Positions 30,036 through 38,908 of a DNA stretch of 64,000 bases are shown one piece after another. The notes under the pieces are model-generated. The model saw only the letters and a program-made list of their open reading frames with translations, was not told the DNA's origin and did no database searches. The position numbers and the translations under genes were made by a program. Origin of the DNA: CAWBOY01 sp963790585 (GTDB lineage Bacteria > Planctomycetota > Planctomycetia > Gemmatales > Gemmataceae); NCBI GenBank assembly GCA_963790585.1, contig CAWBOY010000007.1, positions 248,001 through 312,000 on the forward strand, read 5' to 3'. Within the stretch, counting starts at the first letter, position 1. Each line of letters starts with the position of its first letter.

Positions 30036-33000
30036 GTCCAAACCTCCCTTCGGGCTGAGCGGCGTTGGGCGTCTCGGGGGTTGGGCCGCTCACTGTCGGT
30101 GGTACGCTTTTCGTCGCGGGGGATGGCTTGCCAGCTAACCTACCAGCCTGGATGCGGCATGAGAATGCCTTGCTCTCGTGCATGCTCACATTCGGATCCG
30201 CTACCAATGAGGTCAGGTCATTGGCGTTGCCGCCGACGGCCTCTCCGGCGAAACTCCAGTGAAAGGGTAGGCCTATTTGATGGACAAATTGGCCATCGAT
30301 CCGCAGCGGGCGCAACCGTCGCGTCACCATCGCCCGTGCTTCGATCCGGCCTCGGGCTGATTCCACAGTGAGCCAACCTGCGTGTACAATTCCGAACTCG
30401 GCGGCTAACTCCGGACTGAGTTCGACGAACATTTCAGGCTGAAGCTCGTTGAGCCAACTATTGAATCGACTCATTGGTCCACTCAGATAGTGTTCCGTGA
30501 GCCGAAATGTCGTGGCCACGATTGGATATTCTGTCGAAGGTGTACGAGCCAGTTGGTTGCGTGGTCCATCGAATAGACGAACCTCGGGGCTACACGTCTG
30601 TTTCGGGTAGAGCATGTTGCCAACAGGTGATTCGACCGGTTCATAGTGGCTCGGCAGCGGACCATCCTTGATGGCACCGGGAGCAAAGAGCCAGCCAAGA
30701 CCATCGGGCTTCAAGATAAACGGTTGATTTCCCGCGATCGCCGCCATGCCCAGAGCGCCGGGTGCTGGCCGGTAGCTCGGAGGCTTTTCCAGCTCGAAGT
30801 CGGGTACGTCCAGGCCGGCCCATCGTCGCGTCTGGTCGTCCCACCAGATAAGCTTTTTGCGCTCGGACCAAGGTCGCCCCTCGGGATCCGCGGAGGCACG
30901 GTTGTATAAAATCCTACGATTGAGCGGCCAGGCAAAGCCCCAATCGGGCTGGAGAGGGTTTTCGGTTAAGACACGGTCCCGCGAGCGATTGCAGTGCGAC
31001 TTCGGGGTAGACGCCGCTGTAGATCCAGCAGCCACACGCCGTCGTTCCGTCGTCTTTCAGGTCCGCGAAACTTCCGAGCAGCTTGGGCTTACCGGACAGT
31101 GAGTCGGCCTCTGTTAGATTGTAGCCGTTGATTTCCTGTAGAACTCGCTCCAGGTCCGGCTCGCCCTCGATCCGGCTGAGTGTGCCATCGGGCAGGCGTG
31201 GTTGCTCCTCGAAGTCGTAGTCCCAGGTCAGCTTTAACAGCGGCTGGTCCCGAGGGTCAGTCGAACCGGCGTACAGGTTTTTGAGGCGCTTGCCGAGATT
31301 GTAGATAAACCATCCATCCGAGCGACTGTCACGCAGGGGATCCAGGGCTTTGTCGTGCCACTGGAGCATACGCTGGGTATTCGTCAGGCTTCCTTCCTTT
31401 TCCGGTGCCGCCGCGGCTGGTAGAAAGAAGACCTCCGTCTTAATGTCAGAGGCAGGTGGGCCAGTAGGATCGCTCTTCCAAAAGACGGCACTTTCCGTCT
31501 CGAACCAATCGGCGACGACGAGCCAATCAAGGTTTCTCAGCCCGGCTCTGTGGAGGCCGGCATTCGGGCCGCCGCCAGCGGGATTTTGACCAAACAGGAA
31601 GTAGCCTTTCACCTCGCCCTTGGCCATTTGGTCGAAGTAAACCAATTGTGAGTAGTCCGCGTCGACGCACGGCGACCAGGAAAAGCAAAAATCGTTCTTC
31701 GGCGTCGCGGCGTCGCCATACCAGGCCTTGAGCTGGCTCACGATGAACTTGCGAAAGTTGACCCAATAACCAGTCGGTAGTCCCTCATGTTCAACGTAGG
31801 AATCGAGCGTCTCATGGTGGGCGTCGGCGGTAGGTTGTGGCAGATAGCCAGGCAGCGTGTCGTACAGGGTGGCCAGGTCGGTCGAGCCCTGAATCGTGGA
31901 ATGGCCACGCATCGCCATGATGCCGCCGCCGGGTCGGCCGACGTTGCCGAGCAGTAGCTGAAGAATCCCAGCCGTCCGGATCATCTGCACGCCTGTTGTG
32001 TGTTGCGTCCATCCCAGGGCGTAAACGATGGCACTGGTTCGGTCACGGCCGGAGTTGGAGCAGAGTAGCTCGGCCACGCGCACCAATTGCTCCGGAGTAC
32101 AGCCACATACCTGTGAGACCATTTCCGGTGTGTAGCGCAAAATGCCGCCGCAGAATCTGGAAGACACACAGAGGGTGTTGCAAGGTCGGGTCGCGTTGGA
32201 GTTGCCCTTCCGGGGCATCGGTCATGTCTTTGCGCGGTGAGGAATGGCTCGTCGCTCCGCCTTGCAATCCGTGGCCGTGAACCCCTTGGTCCTCCTTCTG
32301 CGAACCCCCCTGTTTTCCATTGGCTTGGGAATGCTCGCTAGTCGAGCCGGCGTAGCCCCAATGGCCTTCCTGGGCGTCGTATTTACCTGGATCCGTGTCA
32401 CTCTTGTATCCGCTGAATAAGCCGGCTAAGTCCTCTGTGTCACGGAAGCCATCCTGGATAATTGTCGAGGCGTTGGTGTAATCGAGGACGTAGTCTTTGA
32501 ACCAGCGCTCGTTGCTCAATACGTAATTAACCAGGCCGCCGAGGAAGGCGATGTCGCTGCCGGCGCGTATGGCCACGAAGAGGTCGCACAGCGCCGACGT
32601 GCGCAGTGAAAGCGCGGATCGACGTGAATCAGCGTCGCCCCCTTTTCCTTGGCTTTCATCGGCCAACGAAAGCCAACAGGATGGGCCTCGGCCATATTCG
32701 AGCCCATGAACAGGATACAGTCGCTATTAGCCAGATCCTGTTGATAATTGGTCGCCGCACCGCGACCGAACGAAGCACCCAGACCGGGCACAGAAGCGGA
32801 GTGTCAGATCCGCGCCTGGTTTTCGATCGACACCACCCCCAGTCCACCGCCGAACAGCTTCTTGAGCAGGTAGTTCTCTTCGTTATCAATGGTCGCCCCG
32901 CCAAGCGTTCCCATGGTGCGCACGGAATTCAGGAGGCGGCCCGTTTCGTCGCGGGTTGTGAAATCCGCGTCGCGCACGGTCTTGACGCGGTAGGATATCT

Positions 33001-33325
33001 GATCCAGCGCCCAATCGAGTGACTTGATCTCCCACTTATCCGAATACGGGGCGCGGTAAAGAACTTCGGTTACACGATGCGGATTCACGGCAAGCTGAAA
33101 GGCGTTCGCCCCCTTCGGGCAAAGTGTCCCCTCATTGATGGGGCTGCGCAGGTCGCCCTCGATATCAATTATTTGGCCGCCTTTTGTATAGATGAGCTGC
33201 CCGCAGCCGACGGCGCAATAGGGACAAATGCCCTCGGTGACCGTGGCGCCGCGCAATCGAGAGGTCTTCGCGACCGTGTTCGGGCTATAAGGCTGCGAAC
33301 CGGGGGTGAGAGGCAAGTTGAACAT
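30025..33325 (-). CDS. Selenocysteine-type formate dehydrogenase catalytic (alpha) subunit, three frameshifts
   Basis: ATG 33325 (MFNLPLTPG), AAAGG upstream, about 1100 codons. The N-terminal [4Fe-4S] motif ICPYCAVGCGQ and LCPKGANAFQLAVNPHR are followed by ENQARI, an in-frame UGA (32804-32806), then HSASVPGLGASFGRGA. In FdnG-type enzymes selenocysteine occupies exactly this place. MGdoPterin-binding segments continue (GSNMAEAHPVGFRWPM; ALGWTQHTTGVQMIRTA; LLLGNVGRPGGGIMAMRGHS) to the C-terminal RLTEHYLSGPM and IGLPFHWSF. Frame changes fall near 32610, 32140 and 31005. No twin-arginine signal is visible at the N-terminus, unlike periplasmic homologues. It oxidises formate to CO2 or the reverse. 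Confidence 0.9.
32775..32806 (-). promoter_or_regulatory. UGA codon with bacterial SECIS-like hairpin
   Basis: On the coding strand, UGA (32806-32804) is followed after 12 nt by GUGCCC-GGUCU-GGGUGC. The six-base-pair stem (two G-U pairs) encloses the pentaloop GGUCU at 32785-32781. GGUCU is the loop that SelB reads in the E. coli formate dehydrogenase SECIS. This supports UGA as selenocysteine rather than a stop. Confidence 0.82.
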
Positions 33326-33387
33326 GGCAGCGCCTTTCGATGAAGAGTGGACGTCACGCTCTTTGCCAGTTTTGGTGGGTCGAAGGT

Positions 33388-34284
33388 TTACAGTATGGAT
33401 AACCGGAATTGTGGTTTCGGAACGATCGGCGATGCGATTGCCGGTCCCACTCGAACACGCTCCATTCCACAATAAATGTTGAAGCGATCCGAGCGGACGA
33501 ACCCGATCAAGGTTTGACCGAACTCTTGGGCAAGGTCAACCGCCAGACTTGACGGTGCGCCGACGGCAGCCAGGATTGGTATCCCCGCCATGACGGCCTT
33601 TTGGACCAGCTCGAAGCTCATGCGGCCGCTGACCAGGAGAATCGATTTGGATAAGGGTAGTCGGCCGGCAAGGAACTCGGCCCCGATCAGCTTGTCGAGG
33701 GCGTTGTGCCGGCCGACATCCTCATGGAGACCGAGCAGACAACCAGCCGAGTCGAAGAGGGCGGACGCGTGAAGGCCGCCTGTGCGGTCGAACACGATCT
33801 GGGCTTCTCTGAGTCTCTCGGGCAAACGCTGGATGACGTCTGAAGACACGATCGGCGCGCCGGAGACGAGCTGGGCGCGCGGTATAACGCGAATCGCGGC
33901 CAGCGAAGACTTGCCGCACACGCCACAGCTCGACCCTGAATGGAAATGGCGTTCCAGGCGGGCCAGATCCAGCACGACACCCGGCGCCAAGTCGACGCGG
34001 ACCGCGTTGCTTCCGCTGCACCTGCGTACGCCTAACACCTGGCCGCGCTCGGTAATCAGGCCTTCGGTGAAGAGAAACCCCACTGCCAACTCGAAATCAC
34101 TCCCCGGCGTTCGCATCGTGATCGAGACGCCGCGGTGGACGCGCTCGCCTTCCAAATCCAGCCCGACGCGAATCTCCAATGGCTCCTCGACCGCGAGCGT
34201 ATCGCACCGCTCGGAAAGATCCGAACCGGCAACCCGGCAGATGCGAACGCTTGCCAGAGCACGATCGTTCTCGTCGTCATTCAC
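33388..34284 (-). CDS. fdhD: FdhD, formate dehydrogenase sulfurtransferase
   Basis: 298 aa, ATG 34284. The family signature is clear: VEEPLEIRVG, ELAVGFLFTEGLI, SSCGVCGK (the CxxC active-site cysteines), DRTGGLHASALF, EDVGRHNALDKLIG and SGRMSFELVQKA. FdhD moves sulfur from IscS to the molybdenum cofactor of formate dehydrogenase and is needed for its activity. It is the first gene of the minus-strand cluster, 62 nt upstream of the catalytic gene. The frame is intact. Confidence 0.95.
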   Translation of the reverse strand: MNDDENDRALASVRICRVAGSDLSERCDTLAVEEPLEIRVGLDLEGERVHRGVSITMRTPGSDFELAVGFLFTEGLITERGQVLGVRRCSGSNAVRVDLAPGVVLDLARLERHFHSGSSCGVCGKSSLAAIRVIPRAQLVSGAPIVSSDVIQRLPERLREAQIVFDRTGGLHASALFDSAGCLLGLHEDVGRHNALDKLIGAEFLAGRLPLSKSILLVSGRMSFELVQKAVMAGIPILAAVGAPSSLAVDLAQEFGQTLIGFVRSDRFNIYCGMERVRVGPAIASPIVPKPQFRLSIL

Positions 34285-34390
34285 GGTGGGATACTCGCAA
34301 AACGGTCGGCTAATGGCGGCCAGAGGACAACGCGGAACGCCGTAATTCTATTGACTATTGTGAAGTTATGCGTGGTTGATATGTTGGCGA

Positions 34391-34463
34391 AGCGGGAGCG
34401 TAAGCGACCGGAGAGCATTACAAGCGCTCAGATTTTCTCTGGTCGCTTACACTCCCGGCTCTA
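34391..34463. repeat. Dispersed palindrome family B, copy 3 (imperfect)
   Basis: AGCGGGAGCGTAAGCGACCG (from 34391) pairs with CGGTCGCTTAC-like sequence at 34437-34463. It lies between fdhD and the sulfotransferase stop. Confidence 0.65.
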
Positions 34464-34486
34464 GAAGACAGAATACCTCCGGGAGT

Positions 34487-36394
34487 TCACGCCCCCGGCT
34501 CGCCAAAAGAGAGCCCAGCCAAAACCTCAAATAAAGGTCGCAAATGCGCCTCATACCGCTGCCACCTGCCGATCGAGCGTCGATAGACGGGTTGCTTGAC
34601 CTGGGCGACGCTGGCGGTTCGGACCGGGCGGTTCGTCTCGTGGAACCGCAGACATTGGGGCTCCCATTCCAAGCCACAAAAAGCGATGAGTTCACGGCTG
34701 ACCGTCTCCTGGTCGTCGATCAGGTTTTCGTAGCGGAGGTCAAAGATCGGCATTGGCAGGACGGCGGCCCAATGCGCCATCAGCCGCTCATACTCACGGA
34801 AATACAGCCCGAGATGACGGAGGTCGAGAGTAAACGGAGCCGGATTGCCGAAGTTTTGGAAGTAGCAGGACAAACAGGTGTCGATCGGATCGCGCCGACA
34901 ATGGATGATCCTGGCTTTGGGGAACAACGTCGCGATAAGGCCGAGGTGCAGGAAATTAAAAGGCATCTTGTCAACGATTCGCGCCGCGTTGGCGTCGAGG
35001 CGTCGTAACTCCTTCAGGTAATCAGCGGCGACGGCACTTGTGATGTGCGCGTCGAACGCTTGAAGACTTTGCGGATAGATAAATGGCCTGGATCGTAGGC
35101 GCTGGCCGAGCCTATGGATGAGTAACGGTATATTTTGTAGCTCGCCGGCGCCAAAAACCTTGGAATGGCTCGCAAGAATTTGTTCGGCCAGCGTCGTACC
35201 AGATCGCGGCATGCCGACGATAAAAACAGGCAGTTCGCTATCGACGCCATGGGATGCGACGCGCGTGAAATAGTCTTTCGTAAAGAACCGGATGATCTGA
35301 TCGACCTCATGACGGTGGGCTTCCGGATCGAAGACGACCCGCGCCGAGCCTCGATTTCCTTCCGTAACTGATTGCCGCTCTCATAGTTTGAGAAAGCCTC
35401 TGTCCAGCGGCCTTGTTTATCGAATAAATTGCCGATGGCGAAGTACAATCGACTTCGGTCATCCGGCCGCATATCGGCGGACAGCAGCAGCGCCTCGATC
35501 CGTCGGACGTCTTCATCAGGAAACGAGTATCGGCCGGACTGGGCCAAGAAGCTCAAGCTCGAAATCGCGAAGGAATTGCTCGGATCGCGTTCGAGCGTGT
35601 CGCGATAGACGGCAATGGCGTCGTCGAATTTCTGCTGTACTTCGAGAGCATAGGCGAGGCTGTTTCGCGCGGCCGAGTAGCCAGGGTCGATTTGCACCGC
35701 CTTGCGGAAGGAGGCGATGGCATCGTCGAGCCGATTTTGCTCACGGAAAGCCAAACCCAGGTTTTGATGGGCTGCCGCGTGCGCGGGTTGCAGCTTTATC
35801 GCGACGCGGAACTGCTCGATTGCGTCCTCAATGCGGCGGGCTACCAACAAAGCGCCGCCCAGATCGTTGCGTGTTTGAGCATGATTCGGGTTCAGTGCCG
35901 CCGTTTCGCTTAGGACGCTCAAGGCTTCCTCAAGCTGGCCCGATTGTGTCAGTGCCGCGCCCAAATTGCATCGTGCTTCAACGTGATCGGGAGCGAGCCG
36001 CACGGCCTCGCGAAGCGAGGAGACTGCTTCCGCATAGCGTCCTTGACGGCTGAGTGAGACGCCAAGATTGAAATGGGCATCTGGAAAATCGGGCTTTAGC
36101 CGCAGCGCGAACCGGCATTGCTCCTCGGCGGCTGACAGGGAACCTGTGCCAAGATAAGCCGCTGCCAGATTATTGTGAAATACGGGATTTGGCCCGGCAG
36201 CGAGCGCCCGGCTAATCAACTCGATCGCTTCGGCATATCGAGCCATTTGAAAGCATAGAACACCAAGCAAGTGCAGCGTCGGAATATGCCCCGGTGTTGC
36301 GGAGTTGCTCGCGATAATGTCCTTCAGCGTCGTGTAATTGGCCCGTTCGATGGTGCGTCAAAGCCAAGTCGAATTGTAGGGAAAGCGACGGCAT
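34487..36394 (-). CDS. TPR-repeat protein with C-terminal sulfotransferase domain, two frameshifts
   Basis: Start ATG 36394 (MPSLSLQFDLALTHHRTG), about 636 codons. Roughly nine TPR units occupy the first 350 residues (AHFNLGVSLSRQGRYAEAV; ARCNLGAALTQSGQLEEAL; AHQNLGLAFREQNRLDDAI). The sulfotransferase domain follows: VFIVGMPRSGTTLAEQIL is the 5'-phosphosulfate loop, RIVDKMPFNFLHLGLI and ARIIHCRRDPIDTCLSCYF the 3'-phosphate region. It should use PAPS to sulfate a protein or glycan selected by the TPR part. Frame changes fall near 36300 and 35340. The first joins the N-terminal TPR, the second joins TPR to the enzyme domain. Confidence 0.85.
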
Positions 36395-36580
36395 GACGGC
36401 GACTCTACTAATCCTAGAGCACAAACGGGAATACAAGAGGCGATCATCGGAGAAAATGGCGATTTTGGCATTCTTTCATTCTATTGTGTATTATATGTTA
36501 CGAAGGCATGAAAACCCCACGGAGGGGCGCAGCTCTCCAGGTCGGTTCCGAGTTGGCCCAGAAACACGATCGGTTCGACG

Positions 36581-36748
36581 ATGAATAAGCCCTTCGCTCG
36601 GTGCCCTAGGTGTACGTCTAATCAGCTGAGCAAATCGCGGAGAAAAATCTTGGATTGGGTGGTCTGCCTATTCGTCAGGCCCGTTCGTTGCATCCGCTGT
36701 TTCAATCGCTTTTGGGTCAGCAATTTTAGCGCGATACAAAAGTCGTGA
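36581..36748 (+). CDS. 55-aa zinc-ribbon protein
   Basis: ATG 36581 to TGA 36748, short but coherent. It has CPRCTS at residues 8-13 and RCIRCFNRFWV near residue 38, with a basic/hydrophobic middle (SRRKILDWVVCLFVRPVR). Small proteins of this form (CPxC ... RPYRCxxCxxRFW) occur in many bacteria and bind one zinc. The gene is divergent from the TPR-sulfotransferase. The function is unknown. Confidence 0.6.
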   Translation: MNKPFARCPRCTSNQLSKSRRKILDWVVCLFVRPVRCIRCFNRFWVSNFSAIQKS

Positions 36749-36919
36749 CCCATGTTGAAGCAAACGGTGCGACCAGTCTCATTCTTTTTTCAGAATAGCT
36801 TCCGCCCGCTACATTTTGGCCGTCCGCCGGTTTCTCCTTAGGAGACGATGAGCCCCGGTTTATCCCGCACCTCGGCAAACTGCCGAAGGTTTGCTCTCAT
36901 CGCAACAAGGGGAACAGCC

Positions 36920-37828
36920 ATGCTGATGATCCGCAATTCTCTGATTGGACTGTCGCTTCTTCTCACCATTGGCCCCGGCGGTCTGCCCGCCCGCGGTCAA
37001 GAGAAAGTCGATCAAAAAACAAAGCCAGAGACAGGCGCGAAGTCCAAGCGCCTGGCCTATTTCGTCAAACACGGCTCCGCGACGGACCTTGCCGCCGTCC
37101 TCAGTAAGTATTTGAAGGGTGACGCCGACGTTCAAGCGCTGCCGACCACCTCGGGCAATGGCCTGCTCATTAACGCCGATGCCGCCGTCCTCGACGAAGT
37201 GGTCAAGCTTCTCGGCCAACTCGACCGTGCTCCGAATCGAATCGCCGTTGAGATTCTGATCGCTCGCATTCCACCGACGGTAGACAAGGATAAACCAGTT
37301 ACGGCCAAAGAGCTAAATTTGAAGGATTTCAGCGGTACCGCTCTCGACATTCTCCCGCGCATCGAGGCCCTACAGAAAAAGGGCGAGATCACGTCTGTCA
37401 TAAGTCACAAGTTCACCCTGTTAGATGGCCAACCTTCTTTGATGCGGCTTGGCGAGAATAAGCCTTCCGTGAGCGGTGTTCACACAACGGGCACGGGAGT
37501 CGTTTCCAGGTCGATCACATATCGTAACACGGGGATCGAGACGAAGCTAACGGGCCGAGTGACCGGCGATAAGAAAATCGATCTCGACCTGGCAATCACG
37601 GAGTCACGGCTTGTTCCCAACGAATCGATCCAAATCGGCTCCAACGCGGACGGCACGCCGATATGTGCGAGCGAAGTCTTGACGTCCCAGCTCAATAGTA
37701 AGATTCAGGTAGGCTCAGGAATGGCCGTTGCTGCCGAGGGTATGAAGACCAGCTCCAAGACCAGCAAGGAGCAGCTCCTCGTTGTGGTAACCGCGACGAT
37801 TCTTGATGGCGACGGACCTGGCAAATAG
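36920..37828 (+). CDS. Exported protein related to the secretin N-domain type
   Basis: 302 aa from ATG 36920, with AAGGGG about 6 nt upstream. The signal peptide MLMIRNSLIGLSLLLTIGP is followed by a domain that recalls the secretin/GspD N1 fold (LAAVLSKYLKGDADVQALPT, GLLINADAAVLDEVVKLLGQ, NRIAVEILIARI). The C-terminal half (TYRNTGIETKLTGRVTGDKK, LDLAITESRLVPN) resembles the strand-rich secretin core, but the protein is too short for a pore. A periplasmic secretin-like partner is possible; the assignment is moderate. Confidence 0.6.
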   Translation: MLMIRNSLIGLSLLLTIGPGGLPARGQEKVDQKTKPETGAKSKRLAYFVKHGSATDLAAVLSKYLKGDADVQALPTTSGNGLLINADAAVLDEVVKLLGQLDRAPNRIAVEILIARIPPTVDKDKPVTAKELNLKDFSGTALDILPRIEALQKKGEITSVISHKFTLLDGQPSLMRLGENKPSVSGVHTTGTGVVSRSITYRNTGIETKLTGRVTGDKKIDLDLAITESRLVPNESIQIGSNADGTPICASEVLTSQLNSKIQVGSGMAVAAEGMKTSSKTSKEQLLVVVTATILDGDGPGK

Positions 37829-37861
37829 CTCGCGCGGGTTTATCACTTTTGCTCTTCGCTC

Positions 37862-37926
37862 ACCAGCCCGAAGCGGCAGCGCGGAGTTCTTCGACTCCGA
37901 ACCCCGCGCTGCCGCTTCGGGCTGGT
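37862..37926. terminator. Perfect 23-bp hairpin (family B relative) downstream of the secretin-like gene
   Basis: ACCAGCCCGAAGCGGCAGCG (from 37862) pairs perfectly with the arm ending 37926; the loop is about 19 nt. It lies 33 nt after the stop at 37828 and is positioned like a terminator, but has no T-run. Confidence 0.6.
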
Positions 37927-38053
37927 AGAACGGTCTCCTAACTCTTTGCCATGTGCCAGGCGTTGGGCTATGCTGAACGTGGCGTCGTCTCTACCGAGGG
38001 CCGAGGGACGGCGGGCTACTCACTTCCTCTTTTGGCCCTGGGAGCAAGTCATC

Positions 38054-38254
38054 ATGAGCAATGAATCATCGATCGAAGCCCAGCAAAGGATTAAAGAGTT
38101 CTTGGCTCTGTTGCCACTGACGTCCGCGATCGCTGGTCTGCCTCATTCAGAGCCTGGCCGACATTTCAACGAAGGCCAAATGGAAGCCCGTGTCACGACC
38201 ATGCGGATGGCGTACAAGCTCGCGCGGCAGATGTTGGTGGATGTCAGCAAGTGA
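38054..38254 (+). CDS. Small conserved-looking protein of unknown function
   Basis: 66 aa, ATG 38054. Mostly helical and soluble: SIEAQQRIKEFLALLPLTSA, then GLPHSEPGRHFNEGQMEARV and MRMAYKLARQMLVDVSK. No cysteine, TM or signal peptide. I do not recognise the family with confidence. It precedes the Tyr-rich secreted protein by 71 nt on the same strand. Confidence 0.55.
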   Translation: MSNESSIEAQQRIKEFLALLPLTSAIAGLPHSEPGRHFNEGQMEARVTTMRMAYKLARQMLVDVSK

Positions 38255-38325
38255 GGTCGATTGACGATCTGTTACGTACAATTAGGCTGGCACGTATCCC
38301 ACGGCTTCTCACTCGGGAGGTTCTC

Positions 38326-38694
38326 ATGTATCGCTCGCTTCGCATGACCAGTCTGGTAATCATTGGCTTGGCCTTTTCGACCATGGCCGCCCGGGCCGAC
38401 GGCTATGAGCCGATCGTCACTTATTACCCGGCCACGCCGGCCTTGGTCGCGGCGACGTATTACGCGCCCCAGCCAGCCTATTACTCGCCGCCTGTCGTTT
38501 ATCGGTCTTATTACACCGCGCCGGTCTATTACGCGCCGACCGTGGTTGCATCGGCTCCGGTCGTGAGCTATGCCGCTCCCATCGCCGTGTCGACGTATCG
38601 ATACGGCGTCCTGCCGCGCAGCACGGTGACGACTTACAGCTACGCCGCGCCTGTTCCGGCGGTGAGCCCCTATTACATTCCTGTCTATCGTTGA
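38326..38694 (+). CDS. Secreted Tyr/Pro/Ala-rich low-complexity protein
   Basis: 122 aa, ATG 38326 with GGGAGG 6 nt upstream. A signal peptide (MTSLVIIGLAFSTMAARA within residues 7-24) precedes a repetitive region of YYAP, YYSP, YYTAPVYYAPT and similar units up to PYYIPVYR. Such proteins are common in planctomycetes and may coat the cell surface; the function is unknown. Confidence 0.7.
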   Translation: MYRSLRMTSLVIIGLAFSTMAARADGYEPIVTYYPATPALVAATYYAPQPAYYSPPVVYRSYYTAPVYYAPTVVASAPVVSYAAPIAVSTYRYGVLPRSTVTTYSYAAPVPAVSPYYIPVYR

Positions 38695-38725
38695 GCTATG
38701 GCCATTTCGTTGACTGCGCTTGCAC

Positions 38726-38792
38726 TAATGAGCTGCCCACTGAGTAAGTGGCGTAACGACGTCGCCCCGCTTACTCAGTGGGCAGCTCATTA
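38726..38792. repeat. Perfect 23-bp inverted repeat
   Basis: TAATGAGCTGCCCACTGAGT (from 38726) pairs with the arm ending 38792; loop about 21 nt. It is downstream of the Tyr-rich gene and unlike families A and B. Confidence 0.8.
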
Positions 38793-38908
38793 AAACGCGG
38801 CGCCACTTTCGCTCGCCATGCCTCCCCCCTCGCGATATACTGACTTTTTGGCTTTCGCCGGTCGCCGCGCTGCCTCTGGCGACCGCTCTCACCTGCTTGG
38901 GATGGGGA

